Assembly (NCBI GenBank): GCA_903847195.1
Contig: CAINCZ010000157.1
Coordinates: 53,111-117,110, forward strand
From: an uncultured Acidobacteriota bacterium
GTDB lineage: Bacteria; Acidobacteriota; Terriglobia; Terriglobales; CAINCZ01
Direction: 5' to 3'
DNA: 64,000 nt
How positions within the stretch are numbered: the first letter of the stretch is position 1; every line of letters starts with the position of its first letter. Made by a program: the position numbers and the translations under genes. A model generated the notes under the pieces. It searched no databases. It was not told the origin of the DNA and was given only the letters and a program-made list of their open reading frames with translations. Below are positions 40,060 to 48,219 of the stretch, in pieces.

Positions 40060-41742
40060 ATGGGTGATTGGTTCATGGGCAAGACCCATCACGTCACGGC
40101 TGACGTGGTGGTGATCGGCGGCGGCACGGCGGGACTCAACTGCGCCATGGCCGCGGCGGAAAAGGGCGCCAAGGTGCTGGTGGTGGACAAAGCCCACATC
40201 ATGCGCAGCGGAGCCATTGCCGGGGGCATCGACCATTTTCATGCGTACCTGGAAACCGGTCCCGAATGGGACACACGCGAAAGCTACCTGAAGTTCGTGG
40301 CCAAGGTCTCCAACGGCGCCTCGAACCTGAAGATCCACGAGAAGGTCTTCTGCGACGAACTGCGCCCGGCCATCGACCGCATGGACCGCATCGGGGTGAC
40401 GCTCAAGAACAAGGAAGGCAAGTTCTTCCGCACCCAGGCCATCGGCCAGCCCGGTGCCTACGCCATCAACTTCAACGGCAAGTTCCTGAAGCCGGCCATG
40501 GCGAAGGAAGTCGCGCGGCTGGGCTGCAAGGTGCTGAACCGCGTGCAGGTCACCAAGTTGCTGGTGCATGACGGCAAACTGGCGGGCTTCTGCGGATGGG
40601 ACATGCGCACCGGCGACTTCTACCAGGTGCAGGCCAAGGCCGTCATCCTGGCCACCGGCAACACCAACCGCATGTACAAGTCGCAGACGGATAATCCATT
40701 CAACCTGTGGTATTGCCCGGCCAATACGGGCGACCTGCACACCGCCGCATACGAGGCCGGGGTGGAACTGGCCAATATCGAATACGTGCGCATGACGATT
40801 GTGCCCAAGGGCTTCAGTGCCCCGGGGTTCAACGCCTTCTTCGGCATGGGCGCGAAGCTGGTCAACAGCCTCGGGAAGCAGTTTATGTCCAACTATCATC
40901 CGGCGGGCGACCTTGCACCGCGCTACATGATGGTGTGGGGATCGCTGCAGGAAGTGCGGCAGGGGCGCGGCCCGATCTACGTGGACGTGCGGCACCTGAA
41001 GCCGAAGGAACTGGAACACCTGTTCTTCACCCTCGGCATCGACAAGGACACGTTGCCCGACTTCCTGATGAAGAAGGGCTACGCCCTGGAAGGCTCGATG
41101 ATCGAACTCGTGGTCTCCGAGCCCATGCAGGCACGGCCGTCCGAGCTGTGCGGCAGCGGGATCAAGATCGATGAGAACTGCATGTCGAACATCCCGGGCA
41201 TCTTCGCCGCCGGCGACGCCAGCGACCAGATGGGCTGCCTGCACATGTGCGTCTGCGGCGGCTACGCGGCCGGCAAGAGCGCGGCAGAATACGCGGCCAA
41301 GGTGAAGGACTTTGCCCCGCTGGACGAGAAGGCGCTGGCCGAGGAGCACAAGCGCATCATGGCGCCGATCGCTCGCAAGAGCGGCATGAGCTACGGCGAG
41401 TTTGAAACCATGATCCGCATCATCGCCACCGACCACATGGTGTGGAAGACGGAGATGAGCCTGACGACCGGCATCCGGAAACTGAACGGGCTGGACAAGT
41501 ATCGCGATCAGCTGAAGGCGAACAACCTGCACGAACTGATGCGCTGCCAGGAGTCGCTCAACATCCAGAGCGTCGCCAAGCTTTCGGCGCATGCGGCGCT
41601 GGCGCGTAAGGAATCGCGGTTTGGCCCGTACCACTCGCGCGCGGATTATCCCGAAACCAATCCGGACTTCTGTGGCCTGATCGTGGTGCGCAAGCAGGGC
41701 GACGAGGTCACCACCCGGTTTGAAAAGCTGTCCTACAACTAA
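40060..41742 (+). CDS. AprA/fumarate-reductase-like flavoprotein
   Basis: 560 residues; ATG 40060 with CTGGAGG at 40045-40051. The FAD-binding N-terminus is ADVVVIGGGTAGLNCAMAAAEKG, followed by VLVVDKAHIMRSGAIAGGID, a layout closer to adenylylsulfate reductase AprA than to SdhA. AVILATGNTNRMY, VWGSLQEVRQGRGPIYVDV and IPGIFAAGDASDQMG complete the FAD domain. A CLHMCVCGGYAAG segment follows, then a helical C-terminal domain. AprA is usually 610-660 residues, so this is a shorter relative. It is followed by a ferredoxin 20 bases later, its likely electron partner. Reaction unknown. Confidence 0.82.
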   Translation: MGDWFMGKTHHVTADVVVIGGGTAGLNCAMAAAEKGAKVLVVDKAHIMRSGAIAGGIDHFHAYLETGPEWDTRESYLKFVAKVSNGASNLKIHEKVFCDELRPAIDRMDRIGVTLKNKEGKFFRTQAIGQPGAYAINFNGKFLKPAMAKEVARLGCKVLNRVQVTKLLVHDGKLAGFCGWDMRTGDFYQVQAKAVILATGNTNRMYKSQTDNPFNLWYCPANTGDLHTAAYEAGVELANIEYVRMTIVPKGFSAPGFNAFFGMGAKLVNSLGKQFMSNYHPAGDLAPRYMMVWGSLQEVRQGRGPIYVDVRHLKPKELEHLFFTLGIDKDTLPDFLMKKGYALEGSMIELVVSEPMQARPSELCGSGIKIDENCMSNIPGIFAAGDASDQMGCLHMCVCGGYAAGKSAAEYAAKVKDFAPLDEKALAEEHKRIMAPIARKSGMSYGEFETMIRIIATDHMVWKTEMSLTTGIRKLNGLDKYRDQLKANNLHELMRCQESLNIQSVAKLSAHAALARKESRFGPYHSRADYPETNPDFCGLIVVRKQGDEVTTRFEKLSYN

Positions 41743-41762
41743 GGAACGGAGAGGAGAAAACC

Positions 41763-41963
41763 ATGCCGCCGGTCATCGATAAAAGGAAGTGCGGGGGTTG
41801 CGGCTTGTGCGCGCTCTATTGCCCGCTCGACGTTCTGGAGATGCAGGACGGGGTCAGTCACGTGCGCTATCCGGAGGAGTGCTGGCATTGCGGCGCCTGC
41901 CGCCAGGACTGTTCCACGGGCGCGGTCACGATTGAGTTCCTGCCAGTAATGCTGTCGGTCTGA
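41763..41963 (+). CDS. Two-cluster 4Fe-4S ferredoxin (AprB-like short form)
   Basis: 66 residues with a strong GGAGAGGAG ribosome site. Two complete cluster motifs: CGGCGLCALYCP (C-x2-C-x2-C-x3-CP) near residues 11-22 and CWHCGACRQDCS at about 40-51. The arrangement matches the N-terminal ferredoxin core of AprB without its C-terminal extension. It should carry electrons for the flavoprotein directly upstream. Confidence 0.9.
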   Translation: MPPVIDKRKCGGCGLCALYCPLDVLEMQDGVSHVRYPEECWHCGACRQDCSTGAVTIEFLPVMLSV

Positions 41964-42035
41964 GGACGGCACAGCGGAAAGCAGTCCAATGAACCGCGCC
42001 CTTGCTGGAACCACTGCGAGGGCGAGGGGAAAAAC

Positions 42036-42065
42036 AAGGCCAGACGAGCGATCGTCTGGCCTTTT
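42036..42065. terminator. Bidirectional intrinsic terminator
   Basis: AAGGCCAGACGA and TCGTCTGGCCTT form a perfect 12-bp stem with a GCGA loop, followed by TT. It separates the convergent ferredoxin and cytochrome genes. Confidence 0.85.
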
Positions 42066-42105
42066 CAGCTTGAGTGCCTGATGGAAATAATCCGGCTTGT
42101 CAGGA

Positions 42106-42504
42106 CTACGCTTTCTTGTGGCACTGCGTGCACTTGGTGGGCGCCTTGGCATTGCCCGCCGTGACGGCCTTCTTATGGCAGTCGATGCAAAGTCCGGCCG
42201 ACGCTGCCGGGTTGTGGAAGGCAGCCTGCAACTTCCTGACTTCAGGTGTGCCGGCCTTGGTGTGGCAATCGATGCACTTCTCAAAGGGCTTGGGAGTCTT
42301 GCCGGCCTTGGCCCCATGGTGGCAGACGGTGCACGCGATTTTCGCGTCTACGTGTGCTTTGTGCGGCAACGTCACTGAACCCAGGGCTACGCCCTGCGCC
42401 AGGGTGACCATCTCCGGCGGTTTCGGCGCCTGCGCGAAAGCCTGTCCGGCGCAGACCGCCAACAGAGCGACGAGCAGAATAAGAACGATGTTTTTCTTCG
42501 ACAA
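42106..42504 (-). CDS. Periplasmic tetraheme cytochrome c
   Basis: 132 residues. The signal peptide runs to AGQAFAQ. Four heme sites are visible: CTVCH, CIDCH, CIDCH and CTQCH. The pattern VTLPHKAHV before the first site supplies distal His, and ACTVCHHG resembles class III (c3/c7-type) cytochromes. It would shuttle electrons in the periplasm, for example to metal oxides or exported redox enzymes. Neighbouring redox genes are the AprA-like pair (convergent) and, 2 kb on, the exported molybdenum hydroxylase; the link is inference. Confidence 0.9.
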   Translation of the reverse strand: MSKKNIVLILLVALLAVCAGQAFAQAPKPPEMVTLAQGVALGSVTLPHKAHVDAKIACTVCHHGAKAGKTPKPFEKCIDCHTKAGTPEVRKLQAAFHNPAASAGLCIDCHKKAVTAGNAKAPTKCTQCHKKA

Positions 42505-42598
42505 ATGCTACCTCCAACGTATTACGCGCTGCAAAAAATGGAATGACTTTGTGGGAAGAAATTATACCCCGACTTGCTTGCCGGAAATCAGGGCTAAT

Positions 42599-43294
42599 TT
42601 AGGAAATGAGCCGGGCCAGAATATAGGCGGCGGCTGCTGCCGCACCGCCGATGGCGACCGTTTGCAAGGCCCCGCGTCCGGCCCGCGCCCCCGTGACGCG
42701 GCTCTTGACGTAGCCGAAGACCGCCAGGGCGATCAGCGTCACCACCACCGAATACAGGAAGCCCTGCTTCGGCGTGGAAACCAGCATGTAGGGAATGAGC
42801 GGGATGATGCCGCCCGCCACATAGGACAGGCCGATCGTAAGCGCACTGTTGCGGGCGCGGGTGGGCTCGGGCTTTTCCAGCCCGAGTTCGAAGCGCATCA
42901 TGAAGTCCACCCATACCTTCGGGCGTTTGCGCATCGCCTCGACCACCGGGCCGGACTCTTGGGGAGTGAGGCCGTAGCCTTCCAGCACCTCGCGTACTTC
43001 TCGCGCCTCTTCTTCCGGCAGTTCTTCAATCTCGCGCCACTCGCGGTCCAACTCGTTCTGATAGTGCTCGGCGTCGCCCCTGGCGGCCAGGTAGCCGCCC
43101 AGTCCCATGGCGATGGCGCCGGCGGCGATCTCGGCCAATCCTGCTACGACGACAAGGCGGGCACTGGCGACCGCCCCGGAAAGTCCCGCAGCCAGTGCGA
43201 AGGGAACCGTCAGCCCGTCCGACATGCCGATGACGATGTCGCGGATCAGCTCGCTGCCGGTAAAGTGCCGCTCAACATGAGGTTCGAGAGACAT
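42599..43294 (-). CDS. VIT1/CCC1-family Fe/Mn transporter
   Basis: 231 residues. Five membrane helices in the family layout: RDIVIGMSDGLTVPFALAAGLSGAV, LAEIAAGAIAMGLGGYLAARG, a charged cytoplasmic metal-binding helical part (residues about 75-140, Glu-rich), then ALTIGLSYVAGGIIPLIPYML. The conserved GMSDGLTVPFAL and MGLGGYLA match vacuolar iron transporters. In bacteria the family exports or stores iron and manganese. The start is 6 bases from the Nudix stop, so the two are co-transcribed. Confidence 0.88.
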   Translation of the reverse strand: MSLEPHVERHFTGSELIRDIVIGMSDGLTVPFALAAGLSGAVASARLVVVAGLAEIAAGAIAMGLGGYLAARGDAEHYQNELDREWREIEELPEEEAREVREVLEGYGLTPQESGPVVEAMRKRPKVWVDFMMRFELGLEKPEPTRARNSALTIGLSYVAGGIIPLIPYMLVSTPKQGFLYSVVVTLIALAVFGYVKSRVTGARAGRGALQTVAIGGAAAAAAYILARLIS

Positions 43295-43300
43295 GGCGGA

Positions 43301-43810
43301 TCAGGCCTCGACGTTCTGGGTGCTGTGCAGGGCAGGGAACTCATCCGGATGGGCGGCGACGTAATCGGCGGCCAATTGCGCGACTTCGCGCTCACCGGGG
43401 TAGGTCAGCAGTTGCGGCGCTTCTTCAAGGGGGAGCCACTCGGCATGGCGAACTTCGCGCCGCATGTCGACCGAGATTTCGCCGATCCTGCCGCTGACGT
43501 AGCGCAGCAGGTAGAAGCTGACCAGCTTGAAAACGCGCGCGCCGTCGCCCCACGACCGGACGTAAATGTAACGGATGTCCCTGAGCTTGGCGACCTGCTC
43601 GGCTACGACTCCGGTTTCTTCGCGAACTTCTCGCACCGCCGCCTGCTCCGGCTGCTCGCCGGCGTCGACGATTCCCTTGGGCAGGGCGCGTATCGGTATT
43701 CGTTGCTGCGGACGACGCGCGTTGGGTGGCTGCGGCTCGATCACGGCAATCCACCACCCTCCGCGCATGCGGCGGATCACGGCGCCGCCCGCTGAAATCT
43801 CACGTGCCAT
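43301..43810 (-). CDS. Nudix hydrolase
   Basis: 169 residues. A complete Nudix box G-x5-E-x7-REV-x-EE-x-GV is seen as GIVDAGE ... REVREETGV. The N-terminus EISAGGAVIRRMRGGWWIAVIE fits ADP-ribose/diadenosine-tetraphosphate type hydrolases. The exact nucleotide substrate cannot be deduced. First gene of a two-gene unit with the VIT-like transporter. Confidence 0.9.
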   Translation of the reverse strand: MAREISAGGAVIRRMRGGWWIAVIEPQPPNARRPQQRIPIRALPKGIVDAGEQPEQAAVREVREETGVVAEQVAKLRDIRYIYVRSWGDGARVFKLVSFYLLRYVSGRIGEISVDMRREVRHAEWLPLEEAPQLLTYPGEREVAQLAADYVAAHPDEFPALHSTQNVEA

Positions 43811-44199
43811 TGCGTTTCACTCTGCTCAGGCAGGGACTCAATCCGGTGCACCTAGCCTGAAGCTTGATTGAAACAGAAGCGAAGCCCCAATGAACAGTTC
43901 ATTCTTTCTTGTCCGGATTGTGTTGCAGAAACGCCTGGAGCGGAGAAGCCGCGTGCTTGCCGGAGTTGCTGCCGCTGGACTGCCTGTGCCGCCTTGGCGT
44001 TGCCGGGGGTCAACGAGGCGCTCGATGCCGATAACGCCCCCCCGCCCACGCGCGAGGACGGCGGCGCTGGAGCCTGCCGCGCAGACACCGGAAGGGTACG
44101 AGTAGTGCCTGTCCGGTAGAGTTTGGCCATGTACCTCGGAGTGTGAGCTGGCCGCAAACCTGCATTGTGGCGCGCCCTGCCTATGCTAGGCTGCGCCTC
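43811..44199. other. Intergenic region, possible decayed short gene
   Basis: About 390 bases without a supported gene. On the minus strand, pieces in different frames (MAKLYRTGTTRTLPVSARQ from 44129, and KHAASPLQAFLQHNPDKKE ending at 43898) look protein-like but are not in one frame. I would not call a gene. A TATGCT at 44182-44187 may be a -10 for the next gene. Confidence 0.3.
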
Positions 44200-44397
44200 A
44201 TGAGCACTCGCGCGCAGGAAATCTTGGGAGCGTTGCTGGCCGCGGCCGGCGTCGTGTGGGCGACCTACATCCTCACCCAGAACTTCACCCCGGAGACGCT
44301 GCTGAGCGTACCGCCGCGCGGGCCGCTGGAGGTCTGCGCCGTCGGCATCATCGTCTGGCTGGTGGCGAAGTGGCGGCGCTCGGTGAAACTGCGATAA
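44200..44397 (+). CDS. Small hypothetical membrane protein (65 aa)
   Basis: MSTRAQEILGALLAAAGVVWATYIL, a short loop (TPETLLSVPPRGP), then a second hydrophobic segment (LEVCAVGIIVWLVAKW) and a basic end. Two-helix hairpin topology is clear. No family recognised. Confidence 0.55.
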   Translation: MSTRAQEILGALLAAAGVVWATYILTQNFTPETLLSVPPRGPLEVCAVGIIVWLVAKWRRSVKLR

Positions 44398-44589
44398 ACA
44401 ACGCATCCTCCTGAAGCAACGTGAACGCCGAAGCGCCTTGCCGCCAACCGACCGCCTTGCCGCCCCGGAAAGCCGGACCAACCTCGGGTGGGCAAATATT
44501 TTCCCGCAGTAGCTGCCGATGGCGGTATTCTTATCCGCAATCCTTGGAACTGGGTGTTTTTGTTCACGTCCGCAATTGGGAGATTTCTT

Positions 44590-45621
44590 ATGGCAGACGG
44601 TACTGATACCTTTGCCCCCTCCGCCGCACCGGAACCGGAAAAAGAGAAAGACACGGCCGCTTCGGCCAGCCGCTCCGGGTTTACGCGCCGCGACTTCCTG
44701 ATCCGGGCCAACGCCAGCGCCGTTGCGGTTGGTCTGGCCACCGGCGTCGGCTTCGCCTCTACCCTTGCGCCCGAGGCCGCAGCCACAACGCCGGCGCCCG
44801 CGCCTCAAGGCAAGCCCAATACGCCGGCCGGACGCGCTGCTCCCGTCAAGACGCCGTCGCTCTCGTTGCGCCGCGTTACCTTGAGCATCGATGGCCACAG
44901 CTACGAGCTTGAAGTGGATGTCCGCGAGAGTCTGTGGGAGACCATGAATTACAAGCTCGGTCTCTCCAACTCCAACCTCGGCTGCGATCGCGGCGAGTGC
45001 GGTGCCTGTGCGGTGCTGGTGGATGGCCGTCCGGTCAACTCCTGCTCCATGCTCTCGGCCCGGCTGGGCCGCGGGCAGAAGATCCTCACCGTCGGCGGCA
45101 TCACTCACGGCTCGGGACCCGATGGCCTTCACGCCGTGCAGCGTGCGTTGTGGCTCGAGGGAGGCTTCCAGTGCGGACTCTGCACGCGCGGCTTCGTCAT
45201 GGCCGCCTATGCGCTGTTGCAGAAAAACAAGAATCCCAACGACGCGGAGATACGCGCCGCCCTGGCCGGAAACATCTGCCGCTGCGGCGAATACCCGAAG
45301 ATCATCAGCGCCGTGAAGAAAGCCGCCGCCGAGCTGCGCGGCGAGCGCGTGCAGTATGCCGCGCCCCTGCTGGCTTCTGCCTCGCTCAAGCCCTCGTCGG
45401 CGCCCGCCGCCGCTGCGGCGTCCAAACAGTTCGAGTTCGTCGCTCCGCTGAGCACTATCGAGCTGCTGGAGGCGCTTGCGGGCGAGTTGAAGATGCGTCC
45501 GGGCGTCCTGGATGTCTCCGGCTCGGAGCGCAACGTCGTGGTTGTCTGGGATTCGACGAAGCTCGATGAAGCGCGCGTGCGCCAGATCCTGGCCGATTCC
45601 GGCAATGCCGTGAAGCCCTAG
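44590..45621 (+). CDS. Tat-exported 2Fe-2S subunit of molybdenum hydroxylase (PaoA/XdhC-like)
   Basis: 343 residues. A Tat signal is present: SGFTRRDFLIRANASAVAVGLATG. The plant-type ferredoxin site is GCDRGECGACAVLVDGRPVNSC and the second, helical 2Fe-2S site has FQCGLCTRGF and NICRCGEYPK. Both clusters are complete. Beyond the usual end (about residue 250) there is an Ala/Pro linker and a roughly 70-residue C-terminal domain (FEFVAPLSTIELLEALAGEL..GVLDVSGSERNVVVVWD) with the beta-alpha-beta pattern of heavy-metal-associated folds but no CxxC. The Tat signal implies the whole heterotrimer is exported by hitchhiking, as for PaoABC. Gene order is 2Fe-2S, Mo, FAD. Confidence 0.88.
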   Translation: MADGTDTFAPSAAPEPEKEKDTAASASRSGFTRRDFLIRANASAVAVGLATGVGFASTLAPEAAATTPAPAPQGKPNTPAGRAAPVKTPSLSLRRVTLSIDGHSYELEVDVRESLWETMNYKLGLSNSNLGCDRGECGACAVLVDGRPVNSCSMLSARLGRGQKILTVGGITHGSGPDGLHAVQRALWLEGGFQCGLCTRGFVMAAYALLQKNKNPNDAEIRAALAGNICRCGEYPKIISAVKKAAAELRGERVQYAAPLLASASLKPSSAPAAAAASKQFEFVAPLSTIELLEALAGELKMRPGVLDVSGSERNVVVVWDSTKLDEARVRQILADSGNAVKP

Positions 45622-45636
45622 TTTTCCTGTTCGCTG

Positions 45637-45671
45637 GTGCCCCATATCTGTCTGCTTTTGGCAGATGTGGG
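45637..45671. repeat. Palindromic repeat element, copy 2
   Basis: GGTGCCCATATCTG flanks CCCATATCTGTC paired with GGCAGATGTGGG around TGCTTTT; two positions are T-G, so an RNA would pair fully with wobbles. It matches copy 1 at 38315-38350 in length, loop (CTTTTGGCAGATGT) and left flank. It lies in the 98-base gap between the 2Fe-2S and Mo subunit genes. Confidence 0.65.
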
Positions 45672-45719
45672 TCTGGAACCCGGATGCGATCTGAGGCCCG
45701 GGTTGGACGAGGACAGTAT

Positions 45720-48215
45720 ATGAGTATAAAGATTGACGTCATACGCATCGTGCAGGACCCGGCCTTCGCCGCCGCCCTGACTCCGGTCCAATGGCGAGCC
45801 GTCGCCGCCGATCCTGCCTGGAACGAAATGGTCAGCGAACATCATGAACTGGCCGCGCCCGTCATGGCGCGTCACTCGGCCGAACTCGGCTTGCCCCTGC
45901 CGCGCCAGATTCATCCGCAGGTCGCCGCTGCCGGACCCGCGTCGCCGCCCGCCTATCGCATCATTGGCAAGCCGGTTGCGCGCCTGCACGGCATCGGCGT
46001 GGTGACCGACCTTGGCCAGTACACGCAGAACATGCGCATGCCGAACATGCTCTTCATGCGCACGCTGCGCAGTCCGCATGCCCATGCCCGCGTGAAAAGC
46101 GTAAACACGCGCAAGGCCGAGGCGATGCCTGGCGTGGTCGCCGTGCTGCATCGCGGCAACCTGCCCGCCGAGTACCGCGACGTGAAGTTCGGCAGCAGCC
46201 CGCCCGACCGTTTCCTCTTTAATGAGGAGGTCTTCGAGGCCGGAGCCCCCGTGGCCGTGGTCGCCGCCGAAAACGAGCACATCGCCGACGAGGCCACCCG
46301 CCTGATCGAAGTCGACTATCAGCCGGTGCCGGCCGTGCTCGACATGATGGAAGGCATCAAGGCCTCGACGCCCAAGCAGTGGAACAACAAAGAGAACGGC
46401 ACGATCGTCGGCATCATGCCGCCGCTGGTGCGCGGTGATCCCGATGCCGCCCGCGCCGAAGTCAGCGTGGAGGCCGTGCTCACCAAGGCCACCGAGCAGC
46501 ACGTGGCGCTCGAGTTGAGCAACTGCCTGATGTACTGGGACAACGACCGCCTCGTCGCCCACTACACCACGCAGTATGCCCACGGCTGCCGTACCGGACT
46601 TTCGCAGGCCCTCAAGATTCCGGTCAACCGTGTGCGCTTTGTGCACAACGGCTACATGGGTTCCGGCTATGGCTACCGCTCCGGCATCGACCTGAGCGAA
46701 GCGCACTGCGCGATCCTCGCCAAAATCACCGGCCGTCCCGTGCGCCACATGGCCACCCGCGCCGAGGACTTTGTTGCGCGCACGCACCGTCCCGAGTGCC
46801 GCAACGAAATGCAGATCGGCGTGAGCCGCGACGGCACGCTGCAATACGGGCGCTTTCGTATCTACGCCAATGTCGGCGCCTGGCGGCTGGCCGCCGCCAA
46901 CGGCTCGTGGTTCAACATGCAGAACCTGTACCGCTTCCCGAACCTGAAGCTGGAAGGCATCGACGTCCTCACCAACAGCTATAAGGCGGGAGCCTACCGG
47001 TGCGTCGGACATCCCAACGGCACCTTTGCCTTGGAGATGATCATCGAGAAAGCCGCGCACGCCGTCGGCATGGACCCGGTCGAGTTCCGCCTGAAGAATC
47101 TCAACGAGGCCGGCAATCCCGACACCAAGAAACCTTTCAGCAATCCCGGCATGCGCGACTGCATCGTCGCCGCGGCCGAACGCATTGAGTGGAAGAAGCA
47201 GCGCCACGCCACCCGCGCGCGCGAGGTGCGCCCCGGCGTCTTCCACGGCATCGGCCTGGCCGCGCACGCCTGCAGCCACGGCGCGGGCAGTGATCCGGCT
47301 ACCGGCCAGATCATCGTCAACACCGACGGCAGCGTGCAGTGCATCTCAGGCTGCTCCGAAATTGGCGGCGGCCAGCGTACGCAGATGGCCATGATCGCCG
47401 CCGAAGCCCTCGGCGTGCCGCTCAATAAGGTCAGCATCAGTGTCGACTTCGATACCGACTGCACCACCGACACCGGCGTCAGTGGCGGCAGCCGCCAGAC
47501 CAACAGCGCTGGCCGCGGCATGTACGAGGCCGCGCTCGACGCCAAGCGCCAGATCCTCGGCTATGCCGTGCAGAAGCTCACGCAGGACGCCGAGCGCAAC
47601 AAGCAGACGTTGCAGATCACCGCTGCCGATCTCGAAATTGCCAATGGCGAAGTCTTCATGAAGGCGCGCCCGTCGGTGCGCACGAAGCTCGAGGAAGTCA
47701 CCGGGTTCTGGGGACTGCCCATCGTCGGCCGCGCCATTTACAAGATGGACCGTGACTGGGAACGTACGGCCTGGGCGGCGCACGCCACCGAGGTCGAGGT
47801 GGACACGCGCAATGGCTCCGTGCACATTACGCGTTTCGTTGCCGCGCACGACGTCGGCCAGTCCATCAACTCGCTGGCAGTGGAGCAGCAGATCGAAGGC
47901 GGCGTCGTGATGGCGCTCGGCGCGGTCTTTACCGAAGAACTGCTGCTGGACCGTGCCACCGGTCTCAGCGTCAATCCCAGCATGCTTGACTACCGGCCGC
48001 TCTCGATTCTCGATGTGCCGGAGAAAATCGAAGTCGTCGTCATCCAGCGCCCCAAGCAGTACGGCGTCTTCGGAGCGCACGGCATCGGCGAGCCGCCCAT
48101 GGGGCCGCCTGCGCCCGCCGTTGCCGCCGCCGTCTTCAATGCCATCGGCGTGTGGATGGACGCCATGCCCATTACCCGCGAAAAGCTGCTTGCCGCGCTC
48201 AAGAAGGTGAGGTAG
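45720..48215 (+). CDS. Molybdenum cofactor-binding subunit of xanthine-oxidase-family hydroxylase
   Basis: 831 residues, ATG 45720 with GAGGA upstream. An unusual N-terminal segment of about 80 residues (FAAALTPVQWRAVAADPAW) precedes the family start at GKPVARLHGIGVVTDLGQYT. Mo-site features are TTQYAHGCRTGLSQAL, the variant GYMGSGYGYRSGID in place of the common GGGFGGK, and the catalytic Glu in GAHGIGEPPMGPPAPAVAAAV. The loop that is usually AYRG reads GAYRCVGHP, placing a Cys next to the molybdenum as in form I CO dehydrogenase (AYRCSFR). Substrate unknown: aldehyde, N-heterocycle or another small molecule. Confidence 0.87.
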   Translation: MSIKIDVIRIVQDPAFAAALTPVQWRAVAADPAWNEMVSEHHELAAPVMARHSAELGLPLPRQIHPQVAAAGPASPPAYRIIGKPVARLHGIGVVTDLGQYTQNMRMPNMLFMRTLRSPHAHARVKSVNTRKAEAMPGVVAVLHRGNLPAEYRDVKFGSSPPDRFLFNEEVFEAGAPVAVVAAENEHIADEATRLIEVDYQPVPAVLDMMEGIKASTPKQWNNKENGTIVGIMPPLVRGDPDAARAEVSVEAVLTKATEQHVALELSNCLMYWDNDRLVAHYTTQYAHGCRTGLSQALKIPVNRVRFVHNGYMGSGYGYRSGIDLSEAHCAILAKITGRPVRHMATRAEDFVARTHRPECRNEMQIGVSRDGTLQYGRFRIYANVGAWRLAAANGSWFNMQNLYRFPNLKLEGIDVLTNSYKAGAYRCVGHPNGTFALEMIIEKAAHAVGMDPVEFRLKNLNEAGNPDTKKPFSNPGMRDCIVAAAERIEWKKQRHATRAREVRPGVFHGIGLAAHACSHGAGSDPATGQIIVNTDGSVQCISGCSEIGGGQRTQMAMIAAEALGVPLNKVSISVDFDTDCTTDTGVSGGSRQTNSAGRGMYEAALDAKRQILGYAVQKLTQDAERNKQTLQITAADLEIANGEVFMKARPSVRTKLEEVTGFWGLPIVGRAIYKMDRDWERTAWAAHATEVEVDTRNGSVHITRFVAAHDVGQSINSLAVEQQIEGGVVMALGAVFTEELLLDRATGLSVNPSMLDYRPLSILDVPEKIEVVVIQRPKQYGVFGAHGIGEPPMGPPAPAVAAAVFNAIGVWMDAMPITREKLLAALKKVR

Positions 48216-48219
48216 CGAG

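Noticed and set aside
40060..41963. True dissimilatory APS reductase AprAB
   Set aside because: The flavoprotein is too short for AprA, the ferredoxin is less than half of AprB, and no sat, qmo or dsr genes are present.
43852..45645. A 597-codon minus-strand frame from the Nudix gap into the 2Fe-2S gene
   Set aside because: Most of it is antisense to the 2Fe-2S subunit. The part in the gap has no coherent protein signature in one frame.
45618..47279. A 553-codon minus-strand frame
   Set aside because: Antisense to the Mo subunit gene, which has cofactor motifs.
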